Assembly (NCBI GenBank): GCA_015068175.1
Contig: SVLA01000042.1
Coordinates: 1 to 13,655, forward strand
DNA length: 13,655 nucleotides
Source: Oscillospiraceae bacterium
GTDB taxonomy: Bacteria; Bacillota_A; Clostridia; Oscillospirales; Oscillospiraceae
Reading direction: 5' to 3'
Positions 1-7,800 of the stretch are shown here, piece after piece. The notes beneath the pieces were generated by a model, which saw nothing but the letters and a program-made list of their open reading frames with translations, did no database searches and had not been told where the DNA came from. The position numbers and the translations under genes were made by a program. Within the stretch, counting starts at the first letter, position 1, and the number at the start of each line of letters is the position of its first letter.

Positions 1-22
1 ACAATTCCTTGATTTCTTTCAT
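1..22 (-). CDS. Possible start of the next gene (partial, cut by the left edge)
   Basis: Reading leftward, an ATG at 22-20 opens a frame for MKEIKEL before the window ends. It is preceded by an AAAGGA purine stretch about five bases upstream, a plausible ribosome binding site, and the codons are purine-rich as in real genes. Only seven codons are visible, so no function can be given. No convincing promoter was found between it and the upstream glycosidase gene. The alternative is a plus-strand gene entering from the left and ending at the TGA at 10-12, which would match the plus-oriented terminator at 54-89. The two readings cannot be separated from this window. Confidence 0.35.
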
Positions 23-53
23 TATTTCCTTTATTTTTCCCCAATACGTACCG

Positions 54-89
54 AACCCCTGTCTTGCCTAACGCAAAACAGGGGTTTTT
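54..89 (+). terminator. Hairpin with T-run, oriented for the plus strand
   Basis: Bases 54-62 and 78-86 form a perfect nine-pair stem (AACCCCTGT with ACAGGGGTT). After one mismatch an inner TTGC/GCAA stem extends it, leaving a five-base loop. A T-run at 85-89 follows on the plus strand, the form of an intrinsic terminator. Read on the minus strand the stem is followed by TTCGG, so it would be a poor terminator for the operon. It probably serves a gene or antisense transcript entering from the left edge. Confidence 0.6.
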
Positions 90-99
90 CTACGGTCTG

Positions 100-126
100 C
101 GGGCCTGCTGCAGCGCAGCAGGCCCG
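100..126 (-). terminator. Strong GC-rich hairpin after the last enzyme gene
   Basis: Bases 100-110 and 116-126 form a perfect eleven-pair GC-rich stem around a five-base loop, starting 18 bases after the stop codon of the glycosidase gene. There is no T-run after it on either strand, so it is not a textbook intrinsic terminator. It may protect the mRNA 3' end, or act with the neighbouring hairpin at 54-89 to end the operon transcript. Confidence 0.45.
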
Positions 127-144
127 TTGCTATAGGTCCCGTAC

Positions 145-1362
145 TTATTTGTTTCGTTTCCATTGGATCATTTCGTAGCATAGCAGATTCCAGCTCTGGA
201 AACCCGGATTCATCATGCCCTCACCTGTCTCGGGATGATAATACTCATGCAGTTCTCCGCATTCTTCAATATCCCGCCCGAAAAGGTGTATGGTCTTATC
301 GGCCAGTTTCTCTGCCTCATCCAGGTAGCCGTAGCGAATCAATCCCTTAAAGACCATATAGTTAGAAATACCCCAAATGGGCCCAAGCCAGCAGGAGGGA
401 TTGCCGCTGGGAATGGTTTGGTACATTTTTTCACACCTGGACAACGTCCGCACACCCCAGGGCGCGCAGAAGATCCGCTCGTCCAGCAGATTCTCCTGAA
501 CCATCCGGGCCGCCTGCGTCGCGCTGGCAACGCCGGCCCACATTGCCAGGAAACCGGACCATACATCGATCTTCCGCTGGATGGTTGTCCAATTCCGGGG
601 ACATCCGCTGTGGAGCCATTGGTCGGGATCTATCGGCAGCAAATCCAGGTCCACACTATAATAAAAACCGTTGCGCTCATCGTAGCAATGCTCCCGGATG
701 CTTTGTTTCAACTGTCCGGCTTCCTTTCGGTAACGGTCCCCGTCGATCCCCAGGGCGTCGGACACCTCTGCCATCGCGCACAGCTCGCTGTACATGAGAC
801 AATTCAGAAAAATGGAGCCGCTGCTGCGCTTGGGGCGGTAAAATGTGCAGGGATCATTGTCCACACCGATGCAGGTATCATCCACAAAAAAGTACAATCC
901 GCTTTCGTGCCGGCAATTGCGGCGGTAATATTGCAGGTATCGTTCCAGCTTCGTGTAGATCTTCCGAAGCCAGTCCCATTTTCCATGGACCTTTGCAATA
1001 TGCAGGGCATGCTGCACCAGTACCGGCTTGGCGCTGTTCGTGTCCCCCGCCTGTTCTGTCCTGGGCAAATAGCCCTCCGGATCGATCATAATGGGCATCC
1101 AGCCTGTTTCCGGGTCCATGTGATCACAGAAATTCAGAATGCACCCCGTTTGATAGTCCCAAAACTCCTCCAAACGCCCCTGCTTTTCCACAACGGGCGT
1201 AATGGCCAGATCCGTGAGCCAGGAGTCCCAATCCCAAAGGGAGTAGGCATAGCAGGCCCCGGGGACGATCATCGGATTCCGAAGGATCCCGTTGGGTTTC
1301 CGCAGTAATTTTGGCCAATTGTTTTCAACGTACGCCATCACCAGTTCTTCGTACCGCTTCAT
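145..1362 (-). CDS. Clan GH-G glycoside hydrolase (GH63 / MGH1-like), cytosolic
   Basis: This 405-residue protein has the (alpha/alpha)6-barrel signatures of the GH63/GH37-related family annotated as trehalase-like or MGH1-like glycosidase. SLWDWDSW at 41-48 is the usual N-terminal substrate-site motif. GVDNDP at 166-171 carries the likely general acid D168. WLGPIWGISNY at 325-335 is the conserved GP.W..NY block. LHEYYHPETG at 371-380 carries the likely base E373. These assignments come from family knowledge. Family members hydrolyse alpha-glucosides, or mannosylglycerate and glucosylglycerate, by inversion; the sequence does not decide which. There is no signal peptide, so it should act in the cytosol. 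Its ATG overlaps the TGA of the preceding gene as ATGA, with AAAGGAGG nine bases upstream inside that gene, so the pair is probably translationally coupled. It is the last clear gene of the operon. Family assignment is firm, substrate unknown. Confidence 0.85.
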   Translation of the reverse strand: MKRYEELVMAYVENNWPKLLRKPNGILRNPMIVPGACYAYSLWDWDSWLTDLAITPVVEKQGRLEEFWDYQTGCILNFCDHMDPETGWMPIMIDPEGYLPRTEQAGDTNSAKPVLVQHALHIAKVHGKWDWLRKIYTKLERYLQYYRRNCRHESGLYFFVDDTCIGVDNDPCTFYRPKRSSGSIFLNCLMYSELCAMAEVSDALGIDGDRYRKEAGQLKQSIREHCYDERNGFYYSVDLDLLPIDPDQWLHSGCPRNWTTIQRKIDVWSGFLAMWAGVASATQAARMVQENLLDERIFCAPWGVRTLSRCEKMYQTIPSGNPSCWLGPIWGISNYMVFKGLIRYGYLDEAEKLADKTIHLFGRDIEECGELHEYYHPETGEGMMNPGFQSWNLLCYEMIQWKRNK

Positions 1363-2300
1363 TTCTGACTTCCTCCTTTGGATCCGCCGAATCGGGCTTT
1401 CAGGCTCAATTCCCGGATCTGCATACAGCCGTCATAGGTACCGGGCATTTCCCAACCCATGTTCATGCCGTCAATAAACACTTCCTCCATACGGACACCC
1501 AACATATATCCACGCTCCTGAGCCAATTCCAGGGCCCGACGGATGTAGGGCAGTACATCGATATCCACCGTCAGCCAATCGTCGCTCACCGCCGCCGGCA
1601 CCTGCCGGAAAGCGCGGATCGGCACCTGGTAAATGAACAGCCCGGAAGCATCCGTCTTCCCCGCATCCCTGCTCCCCCGTTCCTCATCAAAATGGAAGCG
1701 GTTGTCAAAGAGTGTCAGGCCGAACCAGGTCATTTCCGTTTCACCTTTGTTGTTTTGGCCCTTAATATACAAGTAAATGTAGAAAGAGCCGGTGTGGAGA
1801 TTGGGGTCGGCATCCGGGCCCATGTGATCCCGGAACATCGTCAGCCGTTGTGCAAAAGACAGTCTCAGCGCCGTCGCCGTGCCCAATCGGTTCGCAAAGG
1901 GGGCCTGCGGACAGACCGTCGGTCCCTCGATCAAAAGATGGGGCCATCCCTGGCCTTCCTGACGGGGCGATCCCCAGACCCGGGAAGCGTTCAATTCCAT
2001 GGACAGCACCGCGCCGGTGGTATCCACTTCAAAGACCTTGTCGCCGGAGTCAAAGCGGAACACGCCTGGTTCCGGGCAGGAACGGACCGTCTGCGCCGGA
2101 TCCCGAAAGTCAAATCTGGTCTCCCATTGCGCAACCCTCCAAATCGGTCTCTCCCCGGGATTGGTGCAGGAAAAAACGCCGGTTATTGTGCTGTCCTTTT
2201 CCGCGCCGCCCATATTCAGCACAGTAAATCCGCCACGAAAATGCCGATCCTGCAGAAGTTCGTATTCCGCCATATCCGGAAATTGAATTGGTTGCTGCAT
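1359..2300 (-). CDS. Cytosolic stand-alone domain X protein, paralogue of part of the surface protein
   Basis: I do not recognise this 313-residue family. Residues about 12-302 align almost without gaps to residues about 807-1106 of the large surface protein encoded upstream in the same operon, with roughly half the positions identical by eye. Shared blocks include NMGGAEK (29-35), AQWET (57-61), DFRD (64-67), GWPHLLIEG (118-126), YIYLYIKG (174-181), EMTWFGLT (189-196), DASGLFIYQVP (217-227) and IDGMNMGWEMPGT (276-288). There is no signal peptide, membrane segment or sorting signal, so it should be cytosolic, unlike its paralogue. The start is well set: AGGGGAG lies six bases before the ATG, 13 bases after the mannosidase stop. 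It overlaps the next gene by four bases. Sitting between two glycosidases, it may be a carbohydrate-active enzyme or an intracellular carbohydrate-binding protein. Several conserved acidic residues would allow catalysis, but no catalytic motif is known to me. Confidence 0.85.
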   Translation of the reverse strand: MQQPIQFPDMAEYELLQDRHFRGGFTVLNMGGAEKDSTITGVFSCTNPGERPIWRVAQWETRFDFRDPAQTVRSCPEPGVFRFDSGDKVFEVDTTGAVLSMELNASRVWGSPRQEGQGWPHLLIEGPTVCPQAPFANRLGTATALRLSFAQRLTMFRDHMGPDADPNLHTGSFYIYLYIKGQNNKGETEMTWFGLTLFDNRFHFDEERGSRDAGKTDASGLFIYQVPIRAFRQVPAAVSDDWLTVDIDVLPYIRRALELAQERGYMLGVRMEEVFIDGMNMGWEMPGTYDGCMQIRELSLKARFGGSKGGSQK

Positions 2301-2313
2301 CGTAATCTCCCCT

Positions 2314-4779
2314 TTAGTTCAGATCGCTGCCGTCCAGCAGCACTTCCTGGAGTTCTCCTCTGCGGATCCTTAAGGTCTTGACCTCATAAGGCGTAAAATG
2401 CAAGGCCGCTGTCACATCCATACCCGGGATCTTCAACTGCACGTCCTGGAATTCGTCTGCCGAATTAAACAACCGAATCAACGTGCCTTTCCTTGCCTCC
2501 GTCGCCGCAGACAGCAGGATCCGCCGATTATCCAAGGTGATGGCGCTTTCGCCGTCGGCTGCATGGCCTGCCGGAAAGAAAGAAAGGGCGAAAGGCGGTT
2601 CATTTTCCTGCTGCGCCATGGTATCCACCGTGTTGCGAAGTTCCCCGGGATCTCCGGCCAGGAACTTCAGCACCATGGTATGCTCCCCTATATCGATCCG
2701 GGGCAGATAACGGTCCTGAGGCAGTACGGTCCGATCCTCCACGGGATGTGCGCAATAAGCAGGCGCGTGCAGCAGTGTCAGCCGCAATTCCGCCCCGTCA
2801 AAATCGTGGGCGTACAGGCCGGAATTGATCACCGCCAAAGCCTGCCGCCGCCCCTCCAGCAATACCCATTGCTGCCCCACCGTTTCCTCGCCGTTTGCTT
2901 TCGTCTGCTTTTTGCCGAAGAGGTCCTGGGCAAAACATGCTGCCTGTGCAAACGCCGGCGTCACCGACAGCTTGACCATTTGATCCGGCTGCATCCATTG
3001 TAATACTGCCGCAATCTCCAACTGGCCTGTAGAATGTGCAAATCTATAGTGGACGATGGCCGCGGAGCGATCGTAGGTGAAGATGGCCTCCACCACAGTT
3101 CGGACCGCTCCCTGCTCGATGATCCGCACCGGCTCAATGGGATGGCGCAAACCGGCAATACTGCCTGCCTGCTGAGGATCTGCCAATTGAAAAGCGCCCA
3201 CCACATCGCGGTAAGCGGATACCGTCATACCCCAGGGATCTTCACTTCCCTGGATCACCAGCAGTTTCGCAGACTCTTCCCGCAAAATCCCTTCACCGAG
3301 CCGATCCATGGAACGGATCCACCCGGTTTTCTTGCTGATCTGCACCCGGATCCCGCCGCCGGTCAATGTGATTTCATCTCCGCTCTGTTGTTCGGCCACA
3401 GGTTTCCGTTCCCGGATCACAGGCCGACACAGTACCGTTGTCACCGCAAAGGGAGCCAGCTCCGCTTCAAAGAGGATCTTTTTCCTCCAATCAATAGGAA
3501 TGGTGCTGTCTTCTTTTTCCAGTTGTGCAGGAACAGGCCGTCCGTTTTGCCATACCGTAAAATCCGTATGAGTACCGCTGCGGTTTTGATCCTGAAGCTG
3601 GAACTCGCATTCCACGATGCGCCGCAGCGGATAAGGATGCGGATTGAATACCATAATGGGAATATCTCCCTCCTGCTTCTCCACCGCAATACGGGATGCA
3701 AAGGCCATAAAGGTCCGCATCCGTTCCCGGTTCAGCAGTTCCAGACCGTAATCCAGGTTCCGAAGACTGGCAGACTCCGCTCGCTTGACCATGGAACCGG
3801 GCAGCACGTCATGGAATTGGCTGAACAGCAAAGCCTGCTCCGCCTCCCGGATCTTATCCCAATTTCCGCAGAACCCAAGCTGCCATTGGGCGGCGCATAC
3901 CATTTTTTCTGTGGAAAACAGCAGATTTTCCAGCGCCCGATGCTTCTGCTTGACCCGGCTTTGGGAGGTATAGCAGCCAACCATCATCGGATTCAGGGAA
4001 CCTTCAAAACGGGGCAGTGCTGCGCGGTCCAGCAGGGCAAAATATGCCTCCGGTGTCGTGTGTTCCAAATCGATCCCCTGCCGGCTATACTCTTTTTTCA
4101 GTTCAGCGATCCGCTCCAGGTCCAGCCGGGAGGGGCCGCCCCCATGGTTGCCAATGCCCCACAGTACCAGCAAATTCTCCTGATTCGGATTTTCCTGCCG
4201 AAAACGTTCGATTTTATCCACAGCTTTCCCCAGAAAGGAGTTGTAAAGCTCAAAAGACAGATGGGTGGCCACTTCGGAGCCGTCATATCCCACCCAGGTA
4301 AAGTCCCGGGCAGGCGGCGAGAACAGACTGGGATCCGGCCGGCCCGCGATATAGGAGTCATACCCCGCCCGGCGCAGGATCTGCACCAGGCCCCGGCTGT
4401 GGCCGAAAGCATCAAAATTGACAGCCGTAGTCGGTGCCTGGCCGAATTTCTCCAGGAAAAAAAGCCGACCGGTGGCAATTTGGCGCACCATAGACTCACC
4501 GCTGGGCATATTACAATCCGGCTGCAGGTACCATCCGCCCATAATATGCCATCGGCCCCGATTCACCAATTGACGGATCCGTTCAAAAAGGGCCGGTTCG
4601 TATTCCTCCACCCATTGATAAAGGATGGATTCATTGTGGTTAAAGACGAACCCTTCGTACCGCTCACAAAAATCAGCGGCAATACGGAAGGTGGACAGCG
4701 CTTCCGCCAAGCCCTCCTCCCATTCCCATTGCCACACCAGATCCAGATGGGCATTGCATACCAGGCATATTTTTTTCAT
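2314..4779 (-). CDS. Alpha-mannosidase, glycoside hydrolase family 38
   Basis: This 821-residue enzyme is a clear GH38 retaining, metal-dependent alpha-mannosidase. Seen in the sequence are NAHLD at 9-13 (metal ligands H11 and D13), NFDAFGHS at 121-128 (catalytic nucleophile and metal ligand D123), NHGGGPSR at 211-218 (metal ligand H212) and QFHDVLPGS at 321-329, a family hallmark at the helical middle domain. Residue roles are assigned by analogy with Golgi mannosidase II. The catalytic domain covers about 1-260, the helical middle domain about 265-345, and beta-sandwich domains the rest. With no signal peptide it should trim terminal alpha-mannose from imported oligosaccharides in the cytosol. 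The ATG is preceded by AGGAGG seven bases away. A strong hairpin separates it from the surface-protein gene, and the domain X gene follows 13 bases later. Some bacterial members act on mannosyl-glycerate or phospho-sugars, so the exact substrate is open. Confidence 0.95.
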   Translation of the reverse strand: MKKICLVCNAHLDLVWQWEWEEGLAEALSTFRIAADFCERYEGFVFNHNESILYQWVEEYEPALFERIRQLVNRGRWHIMGGWYLQPDCNMPSGESMVRQIATGRLFFLEKFGQAPTTAVNFDAFGHSRGLVQILRRAGYDSYIAGRPDPSLFSPPARDFTWVGYDGSEVATHLSFELYNSFLGKAVDKIERFRQENPNQENLLVLWGIGNHGGGPSRLDLERIAELKKEYSRQGIDLEHTTPEAYFALLDRAALPRFEGSLNPMMVGCYTSQSRVKQKHRALENLLFSTEKMVCAAQWQLGFCGNWDKIREAEQALLFSQFHDVLPGSMVKRAESASLRNLDYGLELLNRERMRTFMAFASRIAVEKQEGDIPIMVFNPHPYPLRRIVECEFQLQDQNRSGTHTDFTVWQNGRPVPAQLEKEDSTIPIDWRKKILFEAELAPFAVTTVLCRPVIRERKPVAEQQSGDEITLTGGGIRVQISKKTGWIRSMDRLGEGILREESAKLLVIQGSEDPWGMTVSAYRDVVGAFQLADPQQAGSIAGLRHPIEPVRIIEQGAVRTVVEAIFTYDRSAAIVHYRFAHSTGQLEIAAVLQWMQPDQMVKLSVTPAFAQAACFAQDLFGKKQTKANGEETVGQQWVLLEGRRQALAVINSGLYAHDFDGAELRLTLLHAPAYCAHPVEDRTVLPQDRYLPRIDIGEHTMVLKFLAGDPGELRNTVDTMAQQENEPPFALSFFPAGHAADGESAITLDNRRILLSAATEARKGTLIRLFNSADEFQDVQLKIPGMDVTAALHFTPYEVKTLRIRRGELQEVLLDGSDLN

Positions 4780-4804
4780 ACTGCTTCCTCCTGCGGAAAG
4801 ATTG

Positions 4805-4834
4805 AAACTGGCCCGTATTGCTACGGGCCAATTT
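4805..4834 (-). terminator. Hairpin between surface-protein and mannosidase genes
   Basis: On the minus strand TGGCCCGTA and TACGGGCCA (4830-4822 and 4817-4809) form a perfect nine-pair stem closed by a GCAA tetraloop of the stable GNRA class. A G-U pair and three A-T pairs (4834-4831 with 4808-4805) extend it to 13 pairs. The 3' side ends in GTTT and is followed by CAATCTTT, an imperfect U-tract, so it may be a leaky terminator or an mRNA-stabilising hairpin. It begins 11 bases after the surface-protein stop codon and ends 25 bases before the mannosidase start. It could lower expression of the downstream enzyme genes relative to the transporter and surface protein. Confidence 0.6.
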
Positions 4835-4845
4835 CGTTTATAAAA

Positions 4846-7800
4846 TCAGAAATAACGCTTCTTGGAGGTCAGGACACCCACAGCCGCAGCGGCACACAGC
4901 ATCAGGGCCAACGCAACACGCAGACCCGCATCGCCGGTCTCGGGGGCGGGCACGGTAGGCACCACCGCCGCCTCCGCAGCAATCGCCAGGACGGCCGCCC
5001 GGTCCATCTTGCAGGTGAACGTATTGGCCTCTTCGTCATAGGTGCCTTCCAGAGCCTTGGGTGTGCCGCTGGAACCGATGCTGAAGAAGGACAGATCCTT
5101 GATGCTGCCGGCATCAGCCTTATAGGTCACGGTCAGTTGGTCATCCAGTTTGGAAGTCTGCTGAATACCGTTAACCCAAACACCCAGGTCATAAGCTGCC
5201 TGCACATCAAAGCCTTCGATGGCAATATCTTCGGCGGACTCCTTCTTAAAGGCCTGCAGGATCAGCATGCTCTCGTCGATGCCATCCATTTCCACCAGAT
5301 ATTTGGGCACATTCAGAGACAGGTTCTCATCCACCGTAACAGCGGTGTTTTCTTCCGCCTTGGCCACGGGAATATTGAAGATGCCATTGTTATGCTCGTA
5401 AGTCGTACCCACATAGGAGCGCAGGCTCAGGCCCGTGACTTCCATCTTACCGTCAAAGGTGCCGGGCATTTCCCAACCCATGTTCATGCCGTCGATGTAG
5501 ACGGTGTCCATAGTAACGCCCTTCATGAAACCGTTTTCCTGCGCCAGCACCAGCGCGCGCTGGACATAGGGCAGCAGATCAATGTCAATATTCATCCACT
5601 CGGCGTCCTCTGCGGCATAGATCTGGCCGTCCTTCAGGAAATTCTGGGCAGTAAAGGCGCGGGAAGGCACCTGATAGATGAACAGACCGGAAGCATCATC
5701 CTTACCGCCGTCCTGCATACCGGATTCGCTGGTAAAGGCAACGCGGTTGTCAAAAATGGTCAGGCCAAACCAAGTCATTTCACTCTGGCCCGCCTCATTG
5801 ACGCCCTTGATGTACAGATAGATGTAGAATGCGCCGGCATGGAGGCCGTTATCGGCCTGTCCATTCATTGCATCAACAAACTTGGTCAAACGGGCGGACA
5901 GATTCAGACGCAGGTGATTAACATTTTTGAGCTGGCTGGCAAAGGGTGCTTCCGCATTTTTGGTATTGCCTTCGATCAGCAGGTGGGGCCAGCCTTCGCC
6001 GGCCTGACGGGGATCATCGTACACTTCGGAGGCATTCAGTTCCATGCCCAAAGTGCCCGTGTTGGTATCAATGGTAAACACCTTATCCGTAGAATCGTAC
6101 TGGTAGACTCCGTCGTCCAGTTCCATAAAGAAGGTGTCGTTCACCATGTCGCGGAAATCGTACTTGGTCTCCCACTGAGCCAGGCTCCACGCCGGAATCA
6201 GGGAGCCGTTACCGTAATTCAAATAACCAACCGTAGGATCATTCTTTTCAGCGCCGCCCATATTGCGGACAACGAAGCCGTTTTCAAACTTGGTGTCGGC
6301 AAAAAGTTCGTAGATGCCGTCCACGACTTCGATCTCGGCAGGCGTCTCCGCCTTGGGAACGGCAGCAATGCCGTTAACCTTATGAATGGTGAACTGGGCG
6401 GGGGTGCCGGTGGAGCTCTTGTACACCATCTTCAAATAGCCGGGAGTCTCGTCGGTGAAGAAGCTGTCCAGCCAGCCGAATCCCTCCGCCACGTTGATCT
6501 TACCGTGGTCATTGGCCCAGCGGTCAGAACCGACACGGATATAGTCGCCGTCGTTGAACACGATGTTGAAGCTGCCCACGCCGGTGGGGACAATGTCGAT
6601 CTTGATGTTGTCAAAGCTGTCCACCTGGATCCGGTCATAGCAGCCGCCATTGGTCACGCCGTTGAAGGCACCGCTGACCACCGTACCGTCCACGGCTGCG
6701 CCGTTGATGTAGATCTCACCGATACCAAGCTGGTTATTCTCCAGCGGGCGGATCAGCATCACCAGGCCGTCGCCGTAAGCAGGCTGGCCGACTTCAAAGT
6801 GGCGGTAAGCACCGGCTTGATTCCAGTTATCGGCAATTTGCTCACTGCGCAGAAGCTGCAGAGAGATCCAGGAGTCCACGCCGTTGACACCGTTCAGAGC
6901 ATAAGTGTCCAGGCTGAATTCCACAGACAATCCGTCGGAAATATCCACAGGCCGCTTCCAGGTGGCACCGATGGCGCCGTGGCCGGCGGTCTGATTGCCG
7001 CTGATGACCAAGGAACCGGTCTCGTCAGGCAGTGCGGTGGTATCCACAGAAGAACCGTCCAGCGCCACATAATCGTGGATGCCCCAGCTTTCGTTGGTGT
7101 TGGGCGCTGCCTGCACCTCATTGAAGGAATGAACCGTGAACTGGGCCTGCTCACCCTTGTTGCACTTGTAAGTCAGGGCCACATAAGCATCCCGGTTCTG
7201 GAACCACTGGTACAAGTAGGGGAAGGAATTGGCAAGGTTAATATAGCCGGGGTTGGGATTGGGATTGTTGACCGGCTCAAAATCGCCGTCATTGAAGGTG
7301 ATATAATAGCCGCCCTGGCCATTGGGAATAAAGGAGACCTTAATATGCTCAAAGCTGTCCAGTTTGATCTGAGAGTAACAGCCATCCGCATTATACAGCC
7401 AGCTTTTGGCGGGTACTACATTGCCGCTGGCATCCAGAGTCAGGCCGCAGTAGTAGATTTCCTGGATGGTCAGCACATTGTCCGCACCGGGACGCATCAT
7501 GATATGCAAACCGGAACCATAGGCGGGGTCACCACCGCCGATATCCATCTTATGGTATACCGGATCGGTATTCTGGCCATCCGTAACCGTCAGATTATCC
7601 TTGATCTGAAGGGCGATCCAGGTATCCGCACCGTTCACACCGTTGAGATTGTACGCATCCAGAGAGAATTCGATAGAGAATCCCTCGGTCATGTCCACGG
7701 GACGGGCATAGGTCACACCCAGCTCGCCGTTGCCGGCGGTCTGGTTGCCGCTGACCACGATATCGCCGGTATCATTGGCGGTCAGCGTATTGATCAGCTC

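Noticed and set aside
235..1308. Plus-strand open frame of 357 codons
   Set aside because: It is antisense to the GH63-like gene, whose family motifs are convincing, and its own translation has no recognisable family features.
1311..2381. Plus-strand open frame of 356 codons
   Set aside because: It is antisense to the domain X gene, which is validated by its paralogue in the surface protein.
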